A stretch of 64,000 nt of DNA, from assembly GCA_029948415.1 (NCBI GenBank), contig JAJIZT010000001.1:459429-523428 (forward strand), written 5' to 3'. Shown here piece by piece: positions 16,659-25,800 of the stretch. This stretch comes from Cenarchaeum symbiont of Oopsacas minuta. GTDB lineage: Archaea; Thermoproteota; Nitrososphaeria; Nitrososphaerales; Nitrosopumilaceae. Position 1 is the first letter of the stretch. Each line of letters opens with the position of its first letter. The position numbers and the translations under genes are program-made. The notes beneath the pieces were generated by a model, which was not told the origin of the DNA, did no database searches, and was given only the letters and a program-made list of their open reading frames with translations.

Positions 16659-17654
16659 TCACGCTTGAACTGTGGCCTTTAGCTCGTATGGAGGCCAGTT
16701 TGAATACAATTGACTAATCTCTTCCATATCTGAATCGGATAGATATTTTTCATCAGACATTGTAGCAAAATCTTTAATCTCTTCTTCGCTTATCACAGTA
16801 GGAAAAATAGATGTAATTCCACGTTTTGAGAGGATAAATTTTATAGCAAGCTCTGTAATGTTTAGACCATTGCGTTCTGCAATTGGACGTAACTCTTTTA
16901 CTTTGTTCAGTGATGCGCGAATCCATTCACCTTTTCTGACAGAGCGGTGATCTTTTTCATCAATCTTTGTATCTGCATTTACTTTGCCAGTAAGTATTCC
17001 TGATGCATCAGGAACTCTAACAAAAACTCCAGTATCATTACATGATGCACTTTCCAAAAGCTCATTGCCTGGAGTCTGCTCTAGAATATTGTATACTGTC
17101 TGTACTGCGTCAACTTGTGTACGTGCAATAGCCTCTGTACCTTCTACAGTCCATCCTATGGCCGGACCTAGGGCAACTTGAACTGCAGAGATCTTTTTAT
17201 CACGTTTTAATCCTTTTAGAGTGGAAAAAATAGAATCATCTCGTATATGATTCATCTTTGGATTGTGTAGACCGTATATGTCTACATGATCAGTGCGTAG
17301 CCTCTTTAGACTTGCATCTAGTGCCGCATTTGTGAATTTTTCATCAAAAAATTGAGGTAACTCACTATGACCTATCTGTTCTGCATTTGCAAAATCATAT
17401 CCATATTTTGTAGATATGATCACATCATCGCGCACGCCATCTAATGCTTCTCCAATAAGCCTCTCGCTTTTGCCACGTCCGTACATATCCCCTGTCTCAA
17501 AAAAATTAATGCCTAGATCATATGCTTTTTTGATCATACGTTTTGCCTCATCTTCTTCTATGGCTTTACCCCACCAGTTCATAGCGATAGTCCATGCACC
17601 AAATCCAATCTCTGATACGCTTATGCCTGTTTTACCAATTTTTCTGTACTTCAT
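16659..17654 (-). CDS. Aldo/keto reductase
   Basis: NADPH-dependent oxidoreductase with a TIM-barrel fold, 331 aa. The N-terminal GKTGISVSEIGFGAW, the catalytic Asp/Tyr segment FFETGDMYGRGKSE, the Lys region ISTKYG, the catalytic-His segment VDIYGLHNP, and the cofactor-binding C-terminal half (AIKFILSKRGITSIFPTV) are all present. The substrate is unknown; such enzymes reduce aldehydes, ketones or sugars. It overlaps the upstream DUF1802 gene by four bases and is five bases from the zinc-binding gene downstream, so it belongs to the four-gene operon. Confidence 0.85.
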   Translation of the reverse strand: MKYRKIGKTGISVSEIGFGAWTIAMNWWGKAIEEDEAKRMIKKAYDLGINFFETGDMYGRGKSERLIGEALDGVRDDVIISTKYGYDFANAEQIGHSELPQFFDEKFTNAALDASLKRLRTDHVDIYGLHNPKMNHIRDDSIFSTLKGLKRDKKISAVQVALGPAIGWTVEGTEAIARTQVDAVQTVYNILEQTPGNELLESASCNDTGVFVRVPDASGILTGKVNADTKIDEKDHRSVRKGEWIRASLNKVKELRPIAERNGLNITELAIKFILSKRGITSIFPTVISEEEIKDFATMSDEKYLSDSDMEEISQLYSNWPPYELKATVQA

Positions 17655-18193
17655 GACACAATATCCTCAAATTTTTCAAGCTTTGTAGCCATTATCTCCG
17701 AGTCCAAAGCATGTGAGATAATCTCTGGATTGGAATTTATCTCCAACCATGACTTACAACCTGAATACTCTGACATGTTTGGAATCTCTATTGGTTTTAT
17801 GGTACTTACTTTGAGAAATATTGCACGCATTGGTCTCTGTGGCATCCATCTCTGTCGTTCATGAATAAATAAATCACTCCAAATGTGAAATTCTGAGAGT
17901 TTATCTATAATATTCAAATCAACATCAGCGCCACATAATACTTTTGCCACAGATGTGATACGTATTGTTTTATCAGGAGGTGCACGTGCAATCGACTTTG
18001 CATCATATTCTATACTAGCATCCTCTAAATGTTCCTTTCTTTGATGTTCATATGTGGGAAATAGGAGAAACGTACTGCACTCTTCACGGAATCCTGAAGG
18101 TGTATCATGAATACCTCCTTTTCGAAGTAACACCGTTTGAGTTCCTTCTTCCAAGGCACACACTATTGATGCCCATTCTTTTAGCGCCTTCAT
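17651..18193 (-). CDS. DUF1802 family protein
   Basis: Matches the DUF1802 family of bacteria and archaea: N-terminal KEWASIVCALEEGTQTVLLRKGGI followed by a glycine/acidic loop, then FLLFPTYEHQRKEHL, and further on FHIWSDLFIHERQRWMPQRPM (quoted in part). No enzymatic role is established for the family. It sits between the HemQ-like gene (two bases upstream) and the aldo/keto reductase (four-base overlap). The tight packing implies a shared transcript. Confidence 0.75.
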   Translation of the reverse strand: MKALKEWASIVCALEEGTQTVLLRKGGIHDTPSGFREECSTFLLFPTYEHQRKEHLEDASIEYDAKSIARAPPDKTIRITSVAKVLCGADVDLNIIDKLSEFHIWSDLFIHERQRWMPQRPMRAIFLKVSTIKPIEIPNMSEYSGCKSWLEINSNPEIISHALDSEIMATKLEKFEDIVS

Positions 18194-18194
18194 A

Positions 18195-18875
18195 TCAACC
18201 TAAACTCTGTATCACTGGAACAATATCTTTTTTGACGCATACTATCATGGGTGTATCTTCTGTAACATACTCTGAAACACGAGTTGTTCGTAGATCTATT
18301 ATGAGATCTTGAAATTTTATCAAATCATCAGTTTCAAACGCCAACATGAAATCCTCATCATGTATTCCAAAAGAGTATGTGGTATTTAGAATCACTTTAG
18401 GATATTTGTTGCCTATTGCAATATGTTCGTCCATCATGGCCTGCCTCTCTACTGTCGGCGTGCGATACCATTTACGACTCTTGATGAATGGATATACTAT
18501 GGTGTATTTTAGAGCCTCTTTGCCAGAGACAAATGCTGGTACTAGGCCAGTTTTGGCATACATTGATGGACGCGTAACTGAAAAAAAAGTGCGCGAAGGA
18601 ATGATATATTTTCCAAAGACTGTACGATACAACTTTGAGACGGCATTTTGTATCTCCTCTACGGTCTTTGCAGCAAACCACAGCATAAAGTCTGCATCAT
18701 CGCGTATGCCTAGGGTAGAATATGATCTATACATACAGTTAGTATTTTCAAGTATATTTTCAACCTCTTTTGCTGATTCTTGTTTTGCCAAGTCGGCCAT
18801 CCAGCGCCATTTTGGATCTACCTTGAAAAAAGAGAATGCAAAATAATACCTTTCTTGAGAATTCTCTCCCTGCAT
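18195..18875 (-). CDS. Chlorite dismutase/HemQ-family heme protein
   Basis: Two ferredoxin-like halves typical of the chlorite dismutase superfamily. The second half shows VYPFIKSRKWYRTPTVERQ, MMDEHIAIGNKYP and NTTYSFGIHDEDFMLAFE, close to HemQ-type segments. HemQ is the coproheme decarboxylase of the coproporphyrin pathway; other members reduce chlorite or have unknown roles. Which applies here is unclear, especially as a siroheme-route AhbAB lies nearby. I prefer the ATG at 18875, since an ATTTTAAA box lies 25-32 bases upstream; an ATG at 18899 is also in frame. First gene of a four-gene operon. Confidence 0.75.
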   Translation of the reverse strand: MQGENSQERYYFAFSFFKVDPKWRWMADLAKQESAKEVENILENTNCMYRSYSTLGIRDDADFMLWFAAKTVEEIQNAVSKLYRTVFGKYIIPSRTFFSVTRPSMYAKTGLVPAFVSGKEALKYTIVYPFIKSRKWYRTPTVERQAMMDEHIAIGNKYPKVILNTTYSFGIHDEDFMLAFETDDLIKFQDLIIDLRTTRVSEYVTEDTPMIVCVKKDIVPVIQSLG

Positions 18876-19007
18876 ACATAATGGCACCCCACGACCCATT
18901 TTAAAATATGCCTAATCTACGTATTTTAGCAAAAAAGAATAATAGAGCATTATTCATACCTAGAGAATTTATCAACGCTTAATTAAGTAAAATATCTCTA
19001 CATAATA

Positions 19008-21965
19008 ATGAAAAAGATATTTGCAATGTTTGTTGCAATAATACTCTTGGCTCCAGCGTATGTGGGAGCCCAAGAATCAAGTGGCATAGTTTTGCTTGAT
19101 AACTTTGGAACATTTTCCAAAGGTGATACTGTCTTCATATATGGTAGTGTAGGTTTACCGATTCCAAATTCATTTCTGATATTAAAAATTACAAACCCTC
19201 TAGGTGACATATGTCAAATACAACAAATTCTTCCGTTACAGGATGGAACCTTTGTTATGGATCGTATACCATTACGTGGAAACATATGCGGTTTAGAGGG
19301 AACATATGACGTTGAAGTCTTTTACGGTGAGGCCAAAAATTCGGCAGTATTTTCAATATCTTCTAATGTAAAACCGATTATAACATCTGCCCAATATTCG
19401 ACGGCAGCAGATGAATATGTTGGCAGAATAATTGATGAAATGGCATCGACCAATTCGGCACCTGCGTTAGAGTCGCGTCTTGCTACAGCCTCTGGAGAGT
19501 TGAGAGTTGCATTGTCTGTGTTCAAAGATGTACTAGATTATGATCTATCAGAGGATGTTCTATATGATGTGGATACGACGTTTAGACCTGCAATCTATTC
19601 GTTCTTGAATGCCGTAGATGATCTTGAACGATCTGGCAAGATCACAAGCGCTACAAAGATGACGCTTGTTGATGATGTAATAACATCTGTATTCTATTAT
19701 CAGATTGGAGATAAAGACACTGCATTTGACATTATGTTTAGGACGTATACTGTTTTGACAAATGCGGATCCGACTACCGATTTAGTGGCGAATATTCCAT
19801 ACGAGGAACTTGAAGATACCTTGTTGAATCTGATGACCAAGACTGGTTCAGTAATGAGCCGAGATGTGCAAAAAGAGATTGCGTTAATATTTTCAAGAGG
19901 TCAGGGACCAATATATGTAGATGAATTAACAAGTATGCTTGACCTGTTAACAAAAACGAGGTTTCTTGACGTTGTACTTTTAAAAAATGATCCATTATAT
20001 TCACTATTAAACTCAAAATGGGAGACAGAACGTCTCTCACTTGTAGGAAAAGATACTGTGACAAAGCTTTTGGCAGAGTCCAAAGATGTGACTGATCTAC
20101 ATAGTGCAGCTATACTACTTCGTGGGCTTGATAGCGTGGAACGATTTATCGACACACCAGCTGGAACTGCAGAGACAAACCTAGCAAACCTCTTAAAACC
20201 AGAATGGGATACATTAAAGAATCGTCTAAACTCTATTACATCCGTCGAAGACATTCTTGACAAAAATGTTGAGATAACATCCATGAAAAACGTCGCCGAA
20301 ATATCTGAGCGTATATCTAAAGCAATGGATATCTCGCAGAATACTGGTTTGGGCGTTGAACTAGTAGATGAATGGAATATGCTACTAACAGATGTGGAAG
20401 ATGCTAGATCACTACAAGATATTTTGTCAATTGTGTCTCAATTTAATACCACTTTGACTGAACTGCGTGAAAAACGTAATCCAGTAGCAATTTTAACGTT
20501 TGAGTATAAACGCATGGAAGAGCAGGCAAAGAGACAAGCAGATTATGCCAACTTGGCCATGATAAACGAAGCCATAAAGATACTCGAAGCTACGACGAGA
20601 CTTTCCGATAGCGGAACATCTGCTAGTAGAATTGACCGTGCAGAGCTTCTTCTTACGTGGGCCAGTGAACAGGCTTCGATCATACAAGCAGATCTTGATG
20701 CGTATACAGACCTGCAGTTCAAAGAGAGAGCTGGGGGTATACTACATCGAGCAAATTCGTTAGAGGTACTAGTGGATATGAGTCTCAATAATCATAGATT
20801 TGATGTTGGATTTGTAGACTTTACAGACTCGATAAAGACAAAGATCAGCAGAGTACAAAACTTGGTGGTTGCAGAGAGACTCTATGAAGCAGATAACATG
20901 TTGGATGATTTATACGATGAATGGCAGATCGTACTAAAGGCATACTCTGATGATCCAACTACTACAGTGGGATATAGTTTGACAGAGTTGAAGCGCATAG
21001 AGTATAATGAACTTGTCAACCTAGTTGAGGATGTAGTTAATAGATATGCCGATACGGACTTTAACGAACATGTGAATGACTATGAAAACATACGTACTTC
21101 ACTTGAACTTTCATTGTCTCTTGGAAATTTTGAAACGGCTGATGGAAAACTCCGTGATCTGTTGGAATTTGTAAGCGAAAATCTAGACTCTTCACACAAG
21201 TCTATAATATATGATGTTGAATATAATCCACAGACGAATTTGTGGTCTGTATCTGGATACCTTGATAAAGATAATGATCGACGTGTACAGATAAATCTAT
21301 ACGTATACAATTCAAATGGTGAACAGATAAACTCACTGGAATTTGGTGATACCAAGAACGGTGAATTTGGAACATTTTGGATTGAAAGAATGGATCCAGG
21401 ATTATATGTTACTACATTACATTGGCAGGATGCCACTAGTACCAAAGTTACACACGTACTAGATCCTACCGCATATGATTCTACAAAAGATGATCCTATA
21501 CTAGTAGAGGTCACAGAAAAGTATGAAACGATAAAGGTGTTTATACAAACATTTGGCGGTTCTCAATATGTAGCAAATGCAGGTGCATTTGCAGAAGTAC
21601 AAAATGACATCGAAGAAGCAATTGGCGATGGAGATTCGGGAACTATATCAGCTGGAACAGTACAGCTACAGCTACTTGCAGAGAGATACTTGCCACAAAG
21701 GGAACGAGCAGTAGTTATAGATGCATCATATCAGAACGACAAAATACATATTACTGGCGCAGTGGATAAACTAGTTGAATTTAGTGAAGATCTATACGTA
21801 GACATTTATGATGAAAACGGTAATATTTTAATCTCTGTGGCTGTCAAGGATACTCCGACTGGATATATAGATGAGAGTGTAAATAAAAGACTTGATTCTG
21901 GACTGTACGTGGCTAGAATACACTATCATGATTTTATGGCCAGCGACTTTTTCTCGGTAAACTAG
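19008..21965 (+). CDS. Large secreted surface-type protein (985 aa)
   Basis: Begins with a clear signal peptide (MKKIFAMFVAIILLAPAYVG, cleavage near AQE). A beta-rich N-terminal domain (about 25-130) resembles an Ig-like or macroglobulin-type fold. A long acidic helical region (about 140-720) follows. Near the C-terminus are two related beta domains, about 730-825 and 905-985, sharing the pattern GxL/VDK...VxIYxYxxNG...GLYVxxxHxxD. There is no terminal membrane anchor. It is probably exported and associated with the cell surface or S-layer. Function is unknown. It ends four bases into the convergent reductase gene. Confidence 0.8.
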   Translation: MKKIFAMFVAIILLAPAYVGAQESSGIVLLDNFGTFSKGDTVFIYGSVGLPIPNSFLILKITNPLGDICQIQQILPLQDGTFVMDRIPLRGNICGLEGTYDVEVFYGEAKNSAVFSISSNVKPIITSAQYSTAADEYVGRIIDEMASTNSAPALESRLATASGELRVALSVFKDVLDYDLSEDVLYDVDTTFRPAIYSFLNAVDDLERSGKITSATKMTLVDDVITSVFYYQIGDKDTAFDIMFRTYTVLTNADPTTDLVANIPYEELEDTLLNLMTKTGSVMSRDVQKEIALIFSRGQGPIYVDELTSMLDLLTKTRFLDVVLLKNDPLYSLLNSKWETERLSLVGKDTVTKLLAESKDVTDLHSAAILLRGLDSVERFIDTPAGTAETNLANLLKPEWDTLKNRLNSITSVEDILDKNVEITSMKNVAEISERISKAMDISQNTGLGVELVDEWNMLLTDVEDARSLQDILSIVSQFNTTLTELREKRNPVAILTFEYKRMEEQAKRQADYANLAMINEAIKILEATTRLSDSGTSASRIDRAELLLTWASEQASIIQADLDAYTDLQFKERAGGILHRANSLEVLVDMSLNNHRFDVGFVDFTDSIKTKISRVQNLVVAERLYEADNMLDDLYDEWQIVLKAYSDDPTTTVGYSLTELKRIEYNELVNLVEDVVNRYADTDFNEHVNDYENIRTSLELSLSLGNFETADGKLRDLLEFVSENLDSSHKSIIYDVEYNPQTNLWSVSGYLDKDNDRRVQINLYVYNSNGEQINSLEFGDTKNGEFGTFWIERMDPGLYVTTLHWQDATSTKVTHVLDPTAYDSTKDDPILVEVTEKYETIKVFIQTFGGSQYVANAGAFAEVQNDIEEAIGDGDSGTISAGTVQLQLLAERYLPQRERAVVIDASYQNDKIHITGAVDKLVEFSEDLYVDIYDENGNILISVAVKDTPTGYIDESVNKRLDSGLYVARIHYHDFMASDFFSVN

Positions 21966-23167
21966 TATCGCTTCATCATACGGTACATTTGCCGTAGCGT
22001 AAAAAGTGGATGCCGTAACGTCATCTTTGTTGCATATCTTGATCCAAAATCTGCTTTCATAAATTGTACAAGCTCTGTATCATTTAGAGTCCGTATAGAC
22101 TCCAACTCTGCATCCCATTCCTTATCGGAGAATTTGAGCCATCTACGTTGAATGCGAAATGCTGAACGTATCTTTGAATCAGTCTCAGCACGCCATTTAC
22201 TCTCATATGAGTAGAGTGCACTAGCTGATACATCTCCAGAGATGGCCGCATCTGCTGCTATAGTTCCTGCTATCTGACCATATCGTATGGCATATCTGAT
22301 GCCTTCCAAAACAAGTGGGTTTGCTTGTCCTGCCGAATCTCCAACCATGAGGAGCCCATCATATGCAGTACGGCGTACAGTTCCATCGTTTGGTATAACG
22401 CCACTATGATATTCAATAGGTGTTATCTTTCCAAGAGATGCCACAGGACCTGTCTTATCTTTGATTATTTTATCCAATAATCTTTTTGGATCTTCTGGCC
22501 AATCTGGTTTGCCGACACCGACACCTATTCGTATCGTATCTGAACTAACTGGAAATATCCATGCATATCCAGATGGTGTATATTCGGAGCCAACCATGAG
22601 CCACCATGTATCTATATCTACATGTTCAGCATGTGCCTCATACTCTGCACCAGAACCAAACTTTGTCCATCGTTTGACACCTCCAAGACGCGAGGCAAGC
22701 ACCGATGCAAATCCACTTGCATCTACTGCGACACCACACGTATATGATGCTGAACCAACAGAATCTGTTACTCTCATACATATGGTACCATCTGCAAGGC
22801 GGCTTGCACCACTCACCACAGTACCTGTCATAATCTTGGCACCTGCATCGCGGGCACGTTCTGCAAGCCATCTATATGTTCCACGTACATCCAATACGGC
22901 AGCACCAGGTTTTTCACCCTCTATGATGACCTCATTGTTTTTAGAGCAAAAAGCATAACGTCGAATCGGATTGTATAGGTGAGATGGAATTCCCATGGAT
23001 ATGGCGTCCTTTATCCACGTAACACCGCTGGTTCTGACCGTGGTGGCAACCTTTGGTTCTTTTTCAAATACTGCTACTTTTGCACCAGCACTCGCTGCAG
23101 CGTACGCTGCCGAAGAACCGGCTGGACCGCAACCTGCCACCAAAACGTCATATTTTTGCACCTCCAA
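21962..23167 (-). CDS. Geranylgeranyl reductase family FAD protein
   Basis: FAD-dependent reductase of the digeranylgeranylglycerophospholipid reductase group, which saturates archaeal lipid isoprenoid chains. Residues 7-20 form the dinucleotide motif VLVAGCGPAGSSAA. The conserved YAWIFPVSSDTIRIGVGVG and the GD motif VGDSAGQANPLVLEGIRYAI are in place. Length of 401 aa is normal. Several paralogues are usual in thaumarchaea and may act on menaquinone or chlorophyll-like side chains in other organisms, so the exact substrate is inferred. Soluble or membrane-peripheral. Confidence 0.83.
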   Translation of the reverse strand: MEVQKYDVLVAGCGPAGSSAAYAAASAGAKVAVFEKEPKVATTVRTSGVTWIKDAISMGIPSHLYNPIRRYAFCSKNNEVIIEGEKPGAAVLDVRGTYRWLAERARDAGAKIMTGTVVSGASRLADGTICMRVTDSVGSASYTCGVAVDASGFASVLASRLGGVKRWTKFGSGAEYEAHAEHVDIDTWWLMVGSEYTPSGYAWIFPVSSDTIRIGVGVGKPDWPEDPKRLLDKIIKDKTGPVASLGKITPIEYHSGVIPNDGTVRRTAYDGLLMVGDSAGQANPLVLEGIRYAIRYGQIAGTIAADAAISGDVSASALYSYESKWRAETDSKIRSAFRIQRRWLKFSDKEWDAELESIRTLNDTELVQFMKADFGSRYATKMTLRHPLFTLRQMYRMMKRY

Positions 23168-23352
23168 TTCGAACCTGAATGTGCAAAGACTTTGATTTAA
23201 TCCTTGGCGAATGGATTCGCAGTCAGATACCCCAGGCGTCTTTCATCATCTAGTCAAAAAGCCTGCTCATCACTCTGCAGATCTCATTTAGGAGTACTAA
23301 AATAAAGACTTGTTGACCAGTCCGATCTTTTTTATGACGTATAACGCTGCCT

Positions 23353-24675
23353 ATGGGCATGTTAGATACGGTATTGCAGGCTCACGAAATCCAAGATTCA
23401 CTTGCTACTGGCGTAGGAAATGTTATAGATCAGATAACACCAGAACTGCCTCATACGACGTTTGTTACAGACCTTGCAATAATTATGATCATAGGTTCTG
23501 TTATAACATTAGCGTTTTTCAAGATACGTCAACCACTCATCATAGGATATCTTTTTGCCGGTATGTTGATTGGACCACTCTCACCGTTGTGGTCTAATAT
23601 ACTTCCAGAAAGTGGAAAAAACTCTGCAACTGGAATTGGAATTCTCTCAGATGTGGGGGCACTAAATCTTTTTGCTGAGATTGGAGTGATATTGCTTTTA
23701 TTTGTAATAGGGATAGAGTTTCCATATTCTCGAATACGGTCTATAGGCAAAGTTGTAGTTGGTACTGGAACTGCAGGACTCTTTGCGACTTTGGGCGCAG
23801 TATTTTTTGCTACAAGTGCATTTGGTATGGAGTTTATGGATGCATTATTTATCGCAGCAGCACTGTCAATCAGTAGTACTGCTGTTATAGTAAAAATACT
23901 CACCGATCTTGGAAGAATTAAAAAACAGTCTTCCATACTTGTACTTGGCATACTTATTGTAGAAGATGTCATAGCGGTAATTCTGATATCAACACTACAG
24001 TCAGTGGCTCTTGTAGGATCTGTCTCCCCAGAGTCCATAATTGCAGTCATACTTGTAGCAGCTGGTCTCATCATAGGAACATTTACCGTTGGCACTCGCG
24101 TAGTGCCTCCACTCATAGACAAGATGGCTGCTACCGAACATCGTGAGATACTCTTACTAGGAGTTCTAGGAGTCTGCTTTGGATATGCACTGTTGGCAAA
24201 TATTGTGGGACTATCAGTTGCAATAGGGGCATTTCTTGCAGGCGTACTTGTGGCAGAATCTAAATCCTCAGAGGTCTCAAAGATGCTCTCAAGTCCCATA
24301 AAGGATATGTTTGTGGCCATCTTCTTCATCTCAGTTGGAGCATTGATGGACATTGGTGAGATTCAAAACTATATTCTGTTAGCGTTGGCCGTTATTGTTA
24401 TAGCTACTGTAACAAAATTTGCTGGAAGCTTTTTGAGTAGCATGGTAATGAGAGTATCGACAAAAAACTCCGCACGCTCTGCGTTTTCACTTGCAGCACC
24501 TAGAGGTGAATTTTCAATCGTCATAGTAAAGGTTGGAGTAGATTTGGGTGTTGTTAGTAGCTATCTCTTCCCTCTAATTGGAGTTATAACAATTATCACA
24601 ACGTTTGCTACACCGCTTTTGATCCGACTTGGAGATGTGGCAGTTGGACGATTGGAGTCAAAGAATGCCAATTAA
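23353..24675 (+). CDS. CPA2-type cation/proton antiporter (KefB/NapA-like)
   Basis: A membrane protein with about 12-13 hydrophobic helices. The family marks of monovalent cation:proton antiporters 2 are visible: GYLFAGMLIGPLSP, LFAEIGVILLLFVIGIEF, SISSTAVIVKIL, the ion-binding ILIVEDVIAVILIS (Glu-Asp in the unwound helix) and SVAIGAFLAGVLVAES. There is no C-terminal RCK/TrkA-N domain in this chain; the next gene may be an accessory. It likely exchanges Na+ or K+ for H+. Its 3' end overlaps the following gene by 11 bases. Confidence 0.88.
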   Translation: MGMLDTVLQAHEIQDSLATGVGNVIDQITPELPHTTFVTDLAIIMIIGSVITLAFFKIRQPLIIGYLFAGMLIGPLSPLWSNILPESGKNSATGIGILSDVGALNLFAEIGVILLLFVIGIEFPYSRIRSIGKVVVGTGTAGLFATLGAVFFATSAFGMEFMDALFIAAALSISSTAVIVKILTDLGRIKKQSSILVLGILIVEDVIAVILISTLQSVALVGSVSPESIIAVILVAAGLIIGTFTVGTRVVPPLIDKMAATEHREILLLGVLGVCFGYALLANIVGLSVAIGAFLAGVLVAESKSSEVSKMLSSPIKDMFVAIFFISVGALMDIGEIQNYILLALAVIVIATVTKFAGSFLSSMVMRVSTKNSARSAFSLAAPRGEFSIVIVKVGVDLGVVSSYLFPLIGVITIITTFATPLLIRLGDVAVGRLESKNAN

Positions 24676-25099
24676 CGATAGCATTCCATGCGAAGAGGAT
24701 CTTGAATCTCTGCGAGCACGGATGCATGATGATCTTGAGTTAATATCTGAAAAAGTAGGATATCCGTGTATTATAACTGAAAATGATCTCTTTGGACGAT
24801 TTGTTTCAGAGTATGAATCAGGATCACTTGTAGTAAACGTGGATCTTGATATACTGCGTGATGGATTAGGAAATGTTTTTGTCAATGTAAAATTTTCCAC
24901 AAACGATGTGAATGAATCATTTTTGATCGACGCAGTAAAACACATGTGGTTTTTTGAAACACTTGCAGACTCTACCATAGTGGGAATTAGAGCAAAGAAC
25001 GTAGATGGTAAGATCTTTGCTGTACAGCTTCCAAAACCAGATGCTGCAAAAGAAGCACTTGAAAAGATTCGTGATGGAATCAAGATGAATAAAAATTGA
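24665..25099 (+). CDS. Hypothetical protein coupled to antiporter (144 aa)
   Basis: Not recognised. A soluble alpha/beta protein with an acidic N-terminal helix (EEDLESLRARMHDDLELI), a beta-rich middle (SLVVNVDLDILRDGLGNVFV) and an amphipathic C-terminal helix. I chose the ATG at 24665, which overlaps the antiporter end by 11 bases; an upstream in-frame start would lie deep inside the antiporter gene. The coupling suggests a regulatory or cytoplasmic partner of the antiporter, but this is inference. It is followed directly by tRNA-Gly on the other strand. Confidence 0.72.
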   Translation: MPINDSIPCEEDLESLRARMHDDLELISEKVGYPCIITENDLFGRFVSEYESGSLVVNVDLDILRDGLGNVFVNVKFSTNDVNESFLIDAVKHMWFFETLADSTIVGIRAKNVDGKIFAVQLPKPDAAKEALEKIRDGIKMNKN

Positions 25100-25100
25100 A

Positions 25101-25177
25101 TGGTGCAGTTGCCGGGATTCGAACCCGGGTCACCAACTTGGCAAGCTGGAATAATAACCAAACTATACTACAACTGC
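25101..25177 (-). tRNA. tRNA-Gly (GCC)
   Basis: Acceptor GCAGTTG/CAACTGC, anticodon arm CCAGC-TTGCCAA-GTTGG with anticodon GCC, T arm CCGGG-TTCGAAT-CCCGG. The 3' CCA is encoded (25101-25103). No intron. Confidence 0.95.
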
Positions 25178-25218
25178 ACGGCATAAAATATCGGTAGAGT
25201 CTATAAAAGCCTAGTGTA

Positions 25219-25713
25219 CTATTTTAGAGGAATTACTTTTACAGTTGGTGTACAAGGCAATTTTACACAAGCTCCTTTTAGAGCTTTTTTTGTATGTTCT
25301 AGGTGCTCTTTTTTGACGTTTACCTCGTATATGCATTGACCTCGTTTTATCCGTGCCCCCAAGCTCACAGCTTTACCAAACGCACGTCTCATTCCTTCCT
25401 GAAGCCTATCTGCACCAGCAGTTGCAATCATCTTGTTCTCACGTAGCAGTACGTGTGGATAAATTCTAAGCCTTGATTGATATCCATTCTCACCTGCTAC
25501 CTTTTCTATGGTTTTGTTTGCAGCTAGACGGGTGGATTCTATGGCCATGTGGCGAATTTGTACCTCTTCATTTGTAAGTAGCTGTACACAATAATCATAG
25601 TCACCTGGTTTACCGCTCTGAAATTTGGCGATCTTTATCTGCGGCTTGCCTTTGATGTATTTTTTTCTCGCGTACGGTTGCCCATTTCCTCTCCGATAGT
25701 TTGCTCCATGCAT
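25219..25713 (-). CDS. rpl10e: 50S ribosomal protein uL16 (L10e)
   Basis: Archaeal L10e, the counterpart of bacterial L16, next to the A-site/peptidyl-transferase side of the large subunit. The family start MHGANYRRGNGQPYARKKYI, the middle YPHVLLRENKMIATAGADR, and the loop QEGMRRAFGK are clear. Length of 164 aa is normal. It is alone on its strand between tRNA-Gly and the divergent endonuclease gene. Confidence 0.94.
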   Translation of the reverse strand: MHGANYRRGNGQPYARKKYIKGKPQIKIAKFQSGKPGDYDYCVQLLTNEEVQIRHMAIESTRLAANKTIEKVAGENGYQSRLRIYPHVLLRENKMIATAGADRLQEGMRRAFGKAVSLGARIKRGQCIYEVNVKKEHLEHTKKALKGACVKLPCTPTVKVIPLK

Positions 25714-25800
25714 ACAGCATATCCACTCTGACCCATATTTTAATGGTCAAAAGACGGATATCGTTTGTATACATAATTCCATGCGTAACACATTCGATGT

